A model generated the notes under the pieces. The model saw nothing but the letters and a program-made list of their open reading frames with translations, did no database searches and was not told where the DNA came from. Of a stretch of 64,000 nt of DNA, positions 52,298 through 61,100 are shown piece by piece (positions within the stretch are counted from its first letter, which is position 1; every line of letters begins with the position of its first letter). This DNA comes from Halobacteriales archaeon QS_9_68_17 (GTDB lineage: Archaea; Halobacteriota; Halobacteria; Halobacteriales; Natronoarchaeaceae): contig PXSA01000004.1 in NCBI GenBank assembly GCA_003023565.1, positions 1-64,000 on the forward strand, read 5' to 3'. Made by a program: the position numbers and the translations under genes.

Positions 52298-53448
52298 CGT
52301 GCTCCCTCCAGGACGGTTGTAGTGACGCAGTTGCCGAACCCGCCGACGTTGCAGGCGAGACCGACGTCGGCCTCTACCTGCCGCGGACCCGCGTCGCCTA
52401 TCACCTGCTCGTGTATCTCGTACACCTGCGCGACGCCGCTCGCGCCGAGCGGGTGCCCCTTCGACTTGAGGCCCCCGGAGGTGTTGATCGGGAGGTCGCC
52501 GTCGCGTTCGGTCTCGCCCTCCTCGACGGCCTCCCACGCCTCGCCGGGGTCCGCGAAGCCGAGGCCCTCCATCTGGAGGAACTCCAGAATGGTGAACATG
52601 TCGTGCAGTTCCGCGACGTCGATGTCGTCGGGGCCGACGCCGGCCATCTCGTAGGCCTGTTCCCCGCTCTCGACGACGCCGCCCATCGTCGTCGGGTCGT
52701 CGCGTTCGTGGACGACGTGGGTGTCCGTCGCGCCCGCGACGCCCGTGACGACCGAGTAGTCGTCGGTGTACTCCTCGGCGACGGATTCGGGACAGAGCAA
52801 AAGCGCGGCGCTCCCGTCCGTGATGGGACAGAAGTCGTAGAGTCGAAGGGGGTCGGCGATGACGGGCGAGTCGAGGATCGTCCCCAGGTCGACCTCCTTC
52901 CGGAACTGCGCATGGGGGTTGTCCACGCCGTTCCTGTGGTTCTTCCTGGCGACTTTGCCGAGCGTCTCCCGGGGCGCATCGTACTGCTCGAGGTAGTGGC
53001 GCGCGGTCATCCCCGCGAAACTCGGGAGCGTCACGCCGTGTTTGTACTCGACGGGGTGCGTGAGCGACGCGATGACGTCGGTCGCCTCCGCGGTCGTCCT
53101 GTGGGTCATCTTCTCGCCGCCGACGAGCAGGGTCAGGTCGCTCGCGCCGCTGGCGACCGACTGCCAGGCGGCGTAGGTCCCCGCGCCGCCGCTCGAACTG
53201 GTCTGGTCGATGCGCTGGGTGTACGCCGGCATCGCGCCGAGGTCGTGGGCGAGGGCGTTCGGGACGCCGGTCATCCCCTCGAACTCCCCGCTCGCCATGT
53301 TCGATACGTACAGGTGGTCGAGGTCGTCCCCCTCGACCCCCGCGTCGTCGAGGCAGGCCTTGCCCGCCTCCGCGAGCAACTCGCGGACCCAGGCGCCGCG
53401 CTGCCCGAACTGGGTCATCGCCGCGCCGATGATCGCTACGCGTTCCAT
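52294..53448 (-). CDS. bktBa: Beta-ketothiolase catalytic (alpha) subunit, Ser-type
   Basis: Condenses acyl-CoA units for PHA monomer supply. The 384-residue SCP2-type thiolase has Ser84 in RIDQTSSSGGAGTYAAWQ where canonical thiolases have the nucleophilic Cys. The catalytic histidines ELHDMF and SKGHPLGASG are present. The Ser-His-His arrangement is the one reported for haloarchaeal BktB alpha. The ATG at 53448 (MERVAIIGAAMTQFG) gives normal length. The next gene is its OB-fold partner. An archaeal HMG-CoA-pathway thiolase is the main alternative, but the Ser and the PHA context favour BktB. Confidence 0.82.
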   Translation of the reverse strand: MERVAIIGAAMTQFGQRGAWVRELLAEAGKACLDDAGVEGDDLDHLYVSNMASGEFEGMTGVPNALAHDLGAMPAYTQRIDQTSSSGGAGTYAAWQSVASGASDLTLLVGGEKMTHRTTAEATDVIASLTHPVEYKHGVTLPSFAGMTARHYLEQYDAPRETLGKVARKNHRNGVDNPHAQFRKEVDLGTILDSPVIADPLRLYDFCPITDGSAALLLCPESVAEEYTDDYSVVTGVAGATDTHVVHERDDPTTMGGVVESGEQAYEMAGVGPDDIDVAELHDMFTILEFLQMEGLGFADPGEAWEAVEEGETERDGDLPINTSGGLKSKGHPLGASGVAQVYEIHEQVIGDAGPRQVEADVGLACNVGGFGNCVTTTVLEGAR

Positions 53449-53607
53449 ACGCGAACGCTCGCCGGGGAGGAATTTATAGGCTGGTGATGACGGCGGGCGT
53501 TCCAGTACGGCGAGTGACAGGGACACTGCGTGGCCGGGAGCGCGGCGAGGAGCGGTCGCGACGAGTCGCGTGAGGACGGGGAAAGGCAGGCTCTCCGGTC
53601 GAACCGT

Positions 53608-53705
53608 ACGGCGGCGAAGCCGCCGTTTCGCCGGGCGCGACCCATGGAACGCCCGGGAATCTTTCGCCGAGCTTTCCGCCGTGAGCGGTCGCGCTTCGCG
53701 CGACC
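53608..53705. repeat. Two perfect hairpins between phaB and the thiolase gene
   Basis: ACGGCGGC-GAA-GCCGCCGT (53608-53626) and GGTCGCGC-TTC-GCGCGACC (53687-53705) each have 8 perfect pairs and a 3-nt GAA/TTC loop. The same loop type occurs in the hairpin inserted in eno. The 279-nt interval 53449-53727 has no gene. Confidence 0.6.
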
Positions 53706-53727
53706 CGAACGGGACGAAGGTCGTCGG

Positions 53728-54471
53728 TCAGAGGTCTATCCCGCCGTTGACGTCCAGTACCTCGCCGGTGATGTACGACGACTCCTCGCTGGCGAGGAAG
53801 CGAACGGTGGCAGCGATGTCCTCGATCTCCGCAAAGCGGCCCAGCGGGATCTCCGCGACGATCTTCTCCTGAACCCTCTCGGGGACGGTCTCCAGCATGT
53901 CCGTTCGTGTGAACCCGGGCGCGACGCAGTTCGCGGTCGACCCGCCGTTCGCGAGTTCGAGCGCCATAGTGCGGGTAAACCCGAACAGGCCGCTCTTGGC
54001 GGTGGCGTAGTTCGCCTGCCCGAAGTTCCCCTGCTTGCCGACGATGCTGGAGATGTTGATCAGTCGGCCCTCGTCGGCGTTTCGGATGTCGTCGTAGAAC
54101 GCCTGCGTGCAGTTGAACGTCCCGCCGAGGTTGACGTTCATCACCTGGTCCCACTCGTCGCGGGTCATCTCGGTGAACCGGGTGTCCTTGGTGATGCCGG
54201 CGTTGTTCACGAGGACGTCCAGCGGGCCGAACTCGTCGTGGATCCTCTCGCGCATCGCGTCGACGTCGTCGCGGTCGGTGACGTCCGCCTGCGCGGCGAT
54301 CGCGCGGCCGCCTGACGCCTCTATCGCCTCGGTTGCCTCCAGTGCCGACGACTCAGACGACCGGTAGTTGACGACGACGTTCGCCCCTTCCTGCCCGAGA
54401 TGTTCCGCGATGCCGCGGCCGATACCCCTCCCCGATCCCGTGATCAAACAGGTGCGGTCGTCCATTTTCAT
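53728..54471 (-). CDS. phaB: Acetoacetyl-CoA reductase
   Basis: NADPH-type reduction of 3-ketoacyl-CoA to (R)-3-hydroxyacyl-CoA for PHA synthesis. The 247-residue short-chain dehydrogenase has TGSGRGIGRGIAEHLG (cofactor loop), LVNNAGI, the catalytic Ser in NISSIVGKQGNFGQ and YATAK. The GNFGQ stretch is typical of PhaB/FabG enzymes. It lies between phaC and the thiolase. A FabG role is unlikely because archaea lack the bacterial fatty-acid synthase. Confidence 0.85.
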   Translation of the reverse strand: MKMDDRTCLITGSGRGIGRGIAEHLGQEGANVVVNYRSSESSALEATEAIEASGGRAIAAQADVTDRDDVDAMRERIHDEFGPLDVLVNNAGITKDTRFTEMTRDEWDQVMNVNLGGTFNCTQAFYDDIRNADEGRLINISSIVGKQGNFGQANYATAKSGLFGFTRTMALELANGGSTANCVAPGFTRTDMLETVPERVQEKIVAEIPLGRFAEIEDIAATVRFLASEESSYITGEVLDVNGGIDL

Positions 54472-54649
54472 GGTTCGAGACGGTGCAGGGACGGCGGTCC
54501 GCCGGCCCTTCCGGACCGTACGCTCGCCGTTCCTGTCGCTAGGTACACGATCAATCAGTTGGGGGTAAAAGGGTTCCCCCGCTCGGAACCGAAACGTACG
54601 GAGCCGCGGAGCGGCCGAGAGAGCGGTGCGCGCCGACCCGGCGACGCCG

Positions 54650-56200
54650 TCACCCCTCGTTGGTCAGGTCGCGGGCCTGCTCGATCCAGTCTTCGAGACG
54701 GCTGACCGGCACGTCCGCGTCGGTACCGAGGTCTGCGACGTCCGCCGCCGCGAGGTCGGCGACGCTCTCGACGCCGGCGTCGCGGAGCTCCCGGGCGTAG
54801 GACGGGCCGACGCCCTCGATGTCTTCGAGGGTCGTGGTCGACTCGACGTCCGGCCCCTCCGCTGCGACGGCCTCGGCCTCGTTCTCCTCCGCGTCTACGT
54901 CCTCGGCGAGAGCGGCGTCCGGCTCCTCGGGCTCGGTCGTCGCCTCGGCCTCGGTCGACTCGTCGCCTTCGGTGTCAACGACCTCCTCCGCGGCCCGCTC
55001 GTCGACGTGGATCTCGCCCGGTTCGGCGGGTGCCTCCTGGATATCGGGCTCGGCCATCTCCTCGACCGCCTCGTCGGAGCGGGACTCGCCCGGCGTCTCG
55101 TCGCCCGACGCCTCCTCGACCCGCGAGCGCTCCTCGAACCACTCGCAGACGTCGGGCCACAGCTCCGCGTGGGAACTGGAGGAGACGGACATCCCGATGT
55201 GGCCGGTGGGGAACTCCATCGTCGTTACGTCGTCGCTCGGGATGACGTCGTTGAACGGTTTGGAGGCCTCCGGCGGGATGAGGTGGTCGTACTCCGCGAC
55301 GATCTGGAGGACCGGCATGTCGATGTTGCCGAGCTCGACGTGCCTGCCGCCGAGGTCGAGTTCGTTCTCGTAGAGCTTGTTCTGCTGGTAGACGTCGCGG
55401 AGGAACTCGACGTAGGTCTGGCCGGCGACGTCGATGCCGTCGCCGAGCCACTCCTCCATGCGCGCGAAGTTCTCCACGAAGTCCTCGTCCTCGATGTTCT
55501 CGTAGAGGCGGACGTACTTCGTCACGCCGTTGGCGATGGGGTCCATCAGCGCGAACCCGACGTCCAAGAACTCCGCGGGGACGTTGTCGAACGTCTCCGC
55601 GACCTTTTCGGGGTCGTAGTACTCGTCGGCCCCCCACAGTTCGAGCACGCCGCCGTCGCCGGCGAAGCAGAGCCCGGCGGCCATCAGCGCGAGGTTGCGG
55701 ACCTTCTCGCGGTGGAGCGCGGCGTACATGACGCTCATCGTCCCGCCCATGCAGTAGCCGAGGATGTCGATCGAGTCCTGCCCCGAGCGCTCGCGGACCA
55801 CGTCGACGCAGTCGTCGATGTAGCGGTTGACGTAGTCGTCGAGCGAGAGCGAGGCGTCGAGCTTCGACGGCTCGTTCCAGTCGATCATGTAGACGTCGAA
55901 GCCGTTCTCCAGCAGCGTCTGGACGACCGAGCGGTCGGGCTGGAGGTCGAGGATGTACGGCCGGTTGATCAGCGCGTAGACGATGAGGATCGGGACGTCG
56001 TGTCGCTCCTCGGTCTTCGACTCGTAGTGGTAAAGCTGGAGCTTGTTCTCCTCGTAGACGACTTCTTTCGGCGTCTGGCCGACGTCGACGTTCGCGACGG
56101 TTTCGCCCGCGTCCGGCGCGGCGGCCGACTTCTCGGCGAGTTCGGTGGCGTTTTCCCAGGCCTGTCGCTGGAGGTCGATCGCGTCGGCGTAGGGGTTCAT
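54650..56200 (-). CDS. phaC: Class III PHA synthase catalytic subunit
   Basis: Polymerises (R)-3-hydroxyacyl-CoA on the granule surface. The 516-residue protein has the PHA-synthase box GYCMGGTMS with catalytic Cys150, Asp305 ([11 protein letters not shown]) and His334 (PTGHIGMSV). After about 365 there is an acidic extension ending in a helix-hairpin-helix domain ([20 protein letters not shown], about 455-516), unlike bacterial PhaC. The ATG at 56200 overlaps the phaE stop by 4 nt. Confidence 0.93.
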   Translation of the reverse strand: MNPYADAIDLQRQAWENATELAEKSAAAPDAGETVANVDVGQTPKEVVYEENKLQLYHYESKTEERHDVPILIVYALINRPYILDLQPDRSVVQTLLENGFDVYMIDWNEPSKLDASLSLDDYVNRYIDDCVDVVRERSGQDSIDILGYCMGGTMSVMYAALHREKVRNLALMAAGLCFAGDGGVLELWGADEYYDPEKVAETFDNVPAEFLDVGFALMDPIANGVTKYVRLYENIEDEDFVENFARMEEWLGDGIDVAGQTYVEFLRDVYQQNKLYENELDLGGRHVELGNIDMPVLQIVAEYDHLIPPEASKPFNDVIPSDDVTTMEFPTGHIGMSVSSSSHAELWPDVCEWFEERSRVEEASGDETPGESRSDEAVEEMAEPDIQEAPAEPGEIHVDERAAEEVVDTEGDESTEAEATTEPEEPDAALAEDVDAEENEAEAVAAEGPDVESTTTLEDIEGVGPSYARELRDAGVESVADLAAADVADLGTDADVPVSRLEDWIEQARDLTNEG

Positions 56201-56748
56201 TCTTCGAGTTCCTCGATGATGCGGTCGAGCTTCCGTTCGACGGCGTGCTGGCGGCGTTCCAGTTCGACGAGGCGCTCGCCGACCTCGACGATCTGCCCCT
56301 CGGTGGCGAAGCCGAGTTCGCTGAGCGTGGACTCGGAGGCCTCGCCGGCCTGTTGACGGAGGTCGAGGGCCTGCTGGACGGACTCGCCGGTCGCCGCGGC
56401 GAACGCCGTCGTGCTCATCGCCTCCTTGAACGCCTCGTTGGCGGTGTTGAGCCAGATGTCGCGGAACTCCTCTACCTCGATGTCCTCGCCCTGCATCGAG
56501 TCGTTCACGCGGTCGACCATCCGCTGGGCGGCGTCCATCCAGGCCTCGTAGGCCCGGGCGTAGCCCTGTACGCCCTCGGACAGTTCGTCGCCCTCCGAAG
56601 CGGACTCCAGCGTCTCGGACCAGGACTCGACGAACTCCGCCTGGGCCTCGACGTTCTGTTCGAAGGCGTCCATGAACTGCTGGTTCATCCGTTCGACGAA
56701 GTCGTTCCAGTTCCGCGCCGTGTCGTCGGGGTTGAAGGAGTCTGCCAT
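56197..56748 (-). CDS. phaE: PHA synthase subunit PhaE
   Basis: The regulatory/structural subunit of the class III synthase, here short (183 residues) as in haloarchaea. Mostly helical: [20 protein letters not shown], the PhaE-box-like [20 protein letters not shown] and a terminal coiled coil ([20 protein letters not shown]). It binds PhaC and is required for activity. Translation is coupled to phaC. Confidence 0.9.
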   Translation of the reverse strand: MADSFNPDDTARNWNDFVERMNQQFMDAFEQNVEAQAEFVESWSETLESASEGDELSEGVQGYARAYEAWMDAAQRMVDRVNDSMQGEDIEVEEFRDIWLNTANEAFKEAMSTTAFAAATGESVQQALDLRQQAGEASESTLSELGFATEGQIVEVGERLVELERRQHAVERKLDRIIEELEE

Positions 56749-56790
56749 TATTGTATCGAAAGAACGGTGTCGAAAGTGAAAAGCGTGGCC

Positions 56791-57261
56791 TCAGTCCGCC
56801 GCGACGTCGATGTCCTCGGCGACGTCCTCGACGCTGTCCTCGACCTGTTCGTGGGCGTCGAGGAAGGTGTCGAACGTGGTGTCGACGGCGGCGGTGTAGT
56901 TGTCGGCGGCCTCGTCGAAGGCGGCGACGCTCTCGTCGAGCATCTCGCCGAACGACTCCCACGCGTCGGCCTGCATGTCGTCAACGGACTCGAAGCCGTC
57001 GTCGACGGCCTGCCGCAGTTCGTCTAAGTCGGCGGCGTCCTCGGGCATCGAGGCCTCGAGGGCGTCGAGGGAGGCGTGGGCGGCCTGCTGGCTCATATCG
57101 TTGGTCCGTGCCTGCAGGGCCGCGACGGGTTCGACGCTGTTGGCGAACGTCTCGACGAGGGCCTTCTGGGCCTCGACGGCGTCGTGGGTCGCCTGCTGGG
57201 TCTGTTCGACGGCGGTGCGCTGGAACTCGAACGCGGTCTGGATGGGGTCAGTGTCAGTCAT
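56791..57261 (-). CDS. phaP: Phasin
   Basis: A granule-coating structural protein. The 156-residue product is one long amphipathic helix array ([40 protein letters not shown]), with an acidic C-terminus, and no Cys. The ATG at 57261 is preferred; it overlaps the PhaR stop by 8 nt. Order PhaR-PhaP-PhaE-PhaC matches the known haloarchaeal locus. Confidence 0.88.
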   Translation of the reverse strand: MTDTDPIQTAFEFQRTAVEQTQQATHDAVEAQKALVETFANSVEPVAALQARTNDMSQQAAHASLDALEASMPEDAADLDELRQAVDDGFESVDDMQADAWESFGEMLDESVAAFDEAADNYTAAVDTTFDTFLDAHEQVEDSVEDVAEDIDVAAD

Positions 57262-57580
57262 CGTTATCACTTCTGTTACGTTTCACGGGGACGACGACGG
57301 TCTGCACGATGTCGCCCTCCTGGATATCGAGGGCTTCGCGCTCGGCGTCCGGGATACTGATCCGGCCGTTGCTCTGGACGCGGGTCTTGAACGTCGCCGT
57401 GCCCATGGTCAGCTGGCCGAGATCGGTCATGGTGTCCAGCCCGCCGGCGTTGGCCGAGAGGAACTGCTCGAACAGCTCCTGCTGTGACTCCACCGCCTGT
57501 TCGCTCGCTTGCTGCATCTGCTGTGCGAACGCTGCTGGCGACCACGGCATCCCGGTCCGGTCGTCGTCGTCCTCCGTCAT
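57254..57580 (-). CDS. phaR: AbrB-type PHA regulator
   Basis: A 108-residue bifunctional repressor. The N-terminal half is a phasin-like helix (AAFAQQMQQASEQAVESQQE), and the C-terminal half is an AbrB/SpoVT DNA-binding swapped hairpin (TFKTRVQSNGRISIPDAERE, ALDIQEGDIVQTVVVPVK). In Haloferax mediterranei PhaR represses its own operon and binds granules. The ATG at 57580 is preferred to a TTG one codon earlier. A candidate operator lies at 57624-57660. Confidence 0.88.
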   Translation of the reverse strand: MTEDDDDRTGMPWSPAAFAQQMQQASEQAVESQQELFEQFLSANAGGLDTMTDLGQLTMGTATFKTRVQSNGRISIPDAEREALDIQEGDIVQTVVVPVKRNRSDNDD

Positions 57581-57623
57581 CAACAGCCCCTACGGCGGGG
57601 ACTGTCTTAAGCGTTCCCCCTGA

Positions 57624-57660
57624 AAACCATTTATTACCATTACATACCAACATATGGTTT
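57624..57660 (-). promoter_or_regulatory. phaRPEC promoter and candidate PhaR operator
   Basis: Outer inverted repeat AAACCAT (57624-57630) and ATGGTTT (57654-57660). Within it ACC triplets recur at 57626, 57636 and 57646, exactly 10 bp apart. The block covers the minus-strand TATA (GGTAATAAATGG). The 10-bp phasing would place repeated contacts on one DNA face. Confidence 0.6.
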
Positions 57661-57786
57661 GATAGTCCCGGAGACGGATCGATACGGTACGAAACCGAGC
57701 GTCGGAACTATCGTTGCACCGCCGTCGAGAGCCAAACCATCCGACCACAGGTCACTTAACGACTCAGAGCCAACAAGGGAACGACA

Positions 57787-58443
57787 ATGAGCAACCAGTC
57801 GCCGGAACTCACCACGCCGCTGTCGGCCATGACGAGCGCCTGGGCGCGGATGACCGGGTCGTTCTTCAGGAGCGCCGCAGCGGCCAACACCGCCGCCCTC
57901 TCCGCGTTCGACCCCGACGGAGACGACGAAGAGGGGCACCGAGAGCCGCCTTCGATCCCGTCGGTCGCCTACGAGGAGGCCGACTGGGAGGTCGAGCGGT
58001 CGGTCGAGCGCTCGGAGGACGTCGCCGTCGGCGACACCGTCCGCTTCTCGAAGGTACTCGACGACGAGGACGTTCATGACTTCGCGCGCGTGAGCGGGGA
58101 CACGAACCGACTCCACCTCGACGACGAGTTCGCCGAGACGACGCGGTTCGACGGTCGCATCGCGCACGGGACGCTCGTCTCGGGGCTCATCAGCGCGGCG
58201 CTCGCGCGCCTCCCCGGCCTCACCATCTACCTCTCGCAGGACCTGGAGTTCACGGGACCGGTCACCATCGGCGACCGGATCAGCGCGACCGCCGAGGTCA
58301 TCGAGGACCTCGGCGACGACCAGTTCCGCCTCTCGACGGTCATCGCCGACGAGGACGGCGATCGGACCGTCATCGAGGGCGAGGCCGTGGTCCTCATCGA
58401 CGACTCCCCCGACGAGGAGCATCCGCCCGCGACCCAGCGGTAG
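57787..58443 (+). CDS. phaJ: MaoC-like (R)-specific enoyl-CoA hydratase
   Basis: Hydrates enoyl-CoA to (R)-3-hydroxyacyl-CoA, linking beta-oxidation to PHA. The 218-residue protein has an N-terminal phasin-like helical part (about 1-60, MTSAWARMTGSFFRSAAAAN) and a C-terminal hot-dog domain with the catalytic signature DFARVSGDTNRLHLDDEFAE and RIAHGTLVSGLISAALARLP. Divergent from phaR. TATA-like cacttaacg lies about 30 nt before the start. The N-terminal helix may tether it to granules. Confidence 0.85.
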   Translation: MSNQSPELTTPLSAMTSAWARMTGSFFRSAAAANTAALSAFDPDGDDEEGHREPPSIPSVAYEEADWEVERSVERSEDVAVGDTVRFSKVLDDEDVHDFARVSGDTNRLHLDDEFAETTRFDGRIAHGTLVSGLISAALARLPGLTIYLSQDLEFTGPVTIGDRISATAEVIEDLGDDQFRLSTVIADEDGDRTVIEGEAVVLIDDSPDEEHPPATQR

Positions 58444-58524
58444 TCGCAGGACGTTCGTCCAAAACCGACCACTGACAGCGCTTCTCGACCCGTTCGCCCG
58501 CCCCGCGGCGAGATGGGCAGATAT

Positions 58525-58540
58525 TTTAGGCTCCCCTAAA
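58525..58540. promoter_or_regulatory. Iron-box-like operator, site 1
   Basis: TTTAGG-CTCC-CCTAAA is a perfect 6-bp inverted repeat with a 4-nt spacer, overlapping the TATA-like run atattttagg and 17-32 nt before the ATG at 58557. The same half-sites and spacing recur at 59912-59927. The shape resembles DtxR/Idr-type iron-regulator sites of haloarchaea. Confidence 0.6.
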
Positions 58541-58556
58541 GAGTAGGCGGCAACGA

Positions 58557-59780
58557 ATGAGCGGCGACATCTGCGTTATCGTTCCGACCATCCGCGAGTA
58601 CGAGTGCATGCGGGCGTACTTCGACAACGCCCGCAAGTACGGGTTCGACCTCGACCGCCTACACGTCCTCCTCGTCACCGAGGACTTCTGCGACACCGAG
58701 GCGATGCGGTCGATGCTCGCCGACGAGGGCGTCTCCGGCGAGGTGTTCGACGGCTCGCGGCGCGAGCAGTGGTACGGGGACCGCGGCGTCTCCGAGTACG
58801 CCCACGTCGTGCCCGCGGCGAGTCACGCCGAGACGAGTTTCGGCCTGCTGTACATGTGGGACGGCGACTTCGACTACGGCTTGTTCATCGACGACGACAC
58901 GCTCCCCCACGAGGACTACGACTTCTTCGGCGCGCACATGGCGAACCTCGCGTTCGAGGGCGAGGTCGAGTCCGTCGCCTCGGACGAGAACTGGGTGAAC
59001 GTCCTCTATCAGAACTTCGACGAACACGGCCTCTACCCGCGGGGGTACCCCTACTCCGCGATGGACGAGACGGTCGAGACCGGCACCGTCGGCGTCGCGC
59101 GCGGCGAGGTCGTCGCCTCGCAGGGGCTCTGGACGAACGTGCCCGACTTAGACGCCGTGCGTATCCTGATGGACGGCGACCTGCAGGGACAGGCCCGGAC
59201 GCGGACCGGCGCGGAGGACTACGCGGAGGACTTCGTCGCCGAGTGCGGCAACTACCTCACCGTCTGCTCGATGAACCTCGCGTTCCGACGCGAGGTGATC
59301 CCCGCGTTCTACCAGTGCCCGATGGACGAGAACCCGTGGGACGTCGGCCGGTTCGACGACATCTGGAGCGGCGTCTTCCTCAAGCGCGCTTGCGACGTAC
59401 TGGGCAAGCGTATCTACAACGGCGCGCCGCTGTGCGAGCACAACAAGGCACCCCGGTCGACGTTCGACGACCTGAACAACGAGGTGCCCGGCCTCGAACT
59501 GAACGAGCACCTGTGGCGCGTGGTCGATGGCGTCGAGCCACGCTCGACGGACGGTTCGAGCGGGCAGCGCCCGCGGGACGACGCGGGCGCGGAGGCCGAC
59601 TCCTACGCCGCCGTCTTCGACGCCATGGCCGCCGCGCTCGCCGACGGCGACTGGGACGAGTACGCGAACGGCGAGTTCTTCAACTACGTCGGCGAGTACA
59701 TGGGCGACTGGCTCGACTGCCTCGACGCCTTAGACGGTCTGGACGGGCGATCCCGCGCGCCCGCCGCCGCCGACGACTGA
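58557..59780 (+). CDS. Reversibly glycosylated polypeptide-type protein (alpha-1,4-glucan-protein synthase family)
   Basis: A 407-residue cytosolic protein of the plant RGP/UDP-arabinopyranose mutase family. It shows ICVIVPTIREYECMRAYFDN, the DxD-type YGLFIDDDTLP and the late VGRFDDIWSGVFLKRACDVL, then CEHNKAP. Plant members interconvert UDP-arabinose ring forms or self-glycosylate; the archaeal substrate is unknown. An acidic tail follows. Its promoter carries the same iron-box-like operator as the iron transporter downstream. Confidence 0.75.
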   Translation: MSGDICVIVPTIREYECMRAYFDNARKYGFDLDRLHVLLVTEDFCDTEAMRSMLADEGVSGEVFDGSRREQWYGDRGVSEYAHVVPAASHAETSFGLLYMWDGDFDYGLFIDDDTLPHEDYDFFGAHMANLAFEGEVESVASDENWVNVLYQNFDEHGLYPRGYPYSAMDETVETGTVGVARGEVVASQGLWTNVPDLDAVRILMDGDLQGQARTRTGAEDYAEDFVAECGNYLTVCSMNLAFRREVIPAFYQCPMDENPWDVGRFDDIWSGVFLKRACDVLGKRIYNGAPLCEHNKAPRSTFDDLNNEVPGLELNEHLWRVVDGVEPRSTDGSSGQRPRDDAGAEADSYAAVFDAMAAALADGDWDEYANGEFFNYVGEYMGDWLDCLDALDGLDGRSRAPAAADD

Positions 59781-59911
59781 GACCGTCGGCCGCTGCCGCG
59801 AGACGTCTGCCCCGACGGCGATACGAGATCCGGGCACTGCGAACCGATATGCTTCACGGAAGTACAGCCGGGAGCGTCGTCCCGCGTCGGCGAACCGGTA
59901 GGTATAAATGA

Positions 59912-59927
59912 TTTAGGGAGGCCTAAA
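59912..59927. promoter_or_regulatory. Iron-box-like operator, site 2
   Basis: TTTAGG-GAGG-CCTAAA is a perfect inverted repeat between the TATA box (ggtataaatg, 59901-59910) and the ATG at 59935. A bound repressor would block transcription start. The half-sites are identical to site 1. Confidence 0.7.
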
Positions 59928-59934
59928 CCTACGT

Positions 59935-61089
59935 ATGAACGAAGACGACGGAACCGATCGGCGGTCGTCGAACCGTCGCCGATTCCTCGCCGTCGCGGGC
60001 GCGGCCGGAGTGGCGTCGGTGGCTGGCTGTAGCGCGCTTCTGGACGCGGTCAACGGCGACGGAGACGACGGCGGCGACGGCCCGGGCCTCATCGGCTCCG
60101 GGCGTGAGGGCCGCGACGAACCGGGCGGCACCCCCATGTCCGAGATGCCCGACCTGACCGGCACCCTCACCCTCTACTCCGGCCGCGGGGAACCGCTGGT
60201 CGGCGAACTCGTCTCACACATCGAGGACCTCTACGACGACTTCACCATCGACCCCAAGTACAACAGTTCGACGGACCTCGTGAACCAGATCACGGAGGCG
60301 GGCGACGCCAGCCCGGCCGACGTCTTCTTCTCCGTCAACTCCGGGTCACTCGGCGTCCTCGCGGACGCCGGGATGGCGGCGACGCTCCCGGACGACGTCG
60401 CGGGCAAAGTCGACGGCGCGTACCGCGACGACGACAACCAGTGGGTCGGTACGTCCGGCCGTGCGCGAACGGTCCCGTACAACACGAACGAGTTCTCGGA
60501 AGACGACATCCCGAACGACGTCTTCGCCTTCCCGGACGCGGACCGGTTCCAGGACCTCATGGGGTGGGCACCGTCGTACGGCTCCTTCCAGGCGTTCGTC
60601 ACCGCGATGCGTATCCTGAACGGCGAGGAGGAGACGAAGGCGTGGCTGGAGGGGATGGTCGACCGGGGCGTCGAACCGTACTCCGACGAGTTCACCGTCG
60701 CCCGACGGATCGCCGGCGGCGAACTCGGCGCGGGCTTCACGAACCACTACTACATCCAGCGCGTCGTCGACAACCGCGACGACCCGCCGATCGCCACGGC
60801 GTTCACCGAGGGCGACGCCGGCGCTATCTTCAACGTCGCCGGCGCTGCGGTCGTCAGTTCGACCGACCAGCAGGAGACGGCCGCGAACTTCGTCCGCCAC
60901 CTCCTCTCGGCGGAGGCCCAGGAGTACTTCGCGACGACCACCTTCGAGTACCCGATGATCTCCGAGGTCGAACCGGTCGGAGCACTCCCGACCGTGGACG
61001 AACTGAACCCGCCGGAACTCGACCTGACCGAGCTGTCGGACCTCGGGCCGACGCTGGAACTGATGCGCGAGGCCGGCCTCGACGTCTGA
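59935..61089 (+). CDS. Iron ABC transporter substrate-binding lipoprotein (FbpA-like)
   Basis: A 384-residue exported ferric-iron binder. The leader has twin arginines and a lipobox (NRRRFLAVAGAAGVASVAGC), and a Gly/Asp linker. The type II binding fold follows (LTLYSGRGEPLVGELVSHIE). NHYYIQRVV supplies the adjacent tyrosines that bind iron in FbpA-type proteins, with FNVAGAAVVSSTDQQETAAN after it. An iron-box-like operator precedes the start. First gene of a three-gene operon. Confidence 0.88.
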   Translation: MNEDDGTDRRSSNRRRFLAVAGAAGVASVAGCSALLDAVNGDGDDGGDGPGLIGSGREGRDEPGGTPMSEMPDLTGTLTLYSGRGEPLVGELVSHIEDLYDDFTIDPKYNSSTDLVNQITEAGDASPADVFFSVNSGSLGVLADAGMAATLPDDVAGKVDGAYRDDDNQWVGTSGRARTVPYNTNEFSEDDIPNDVFAFPDADRFQDLMGWAPSYGSFQAFVTAMRILNGEEETKAWLEGMVDRGVEPYSDEFTVARRIAGGELGAGFTNHYYIQRVVDNRDDPPIATAFTEGDAGAIFNVAGAAVVSSTDQQETAANFVRHLLSAEAQEYFATTTFEYPMISEVEPVGALPTVDELNPPELDLTELSDLGPTLELMREAGLDV

Positions 61090-61100
61090 CGTGACCTGAC

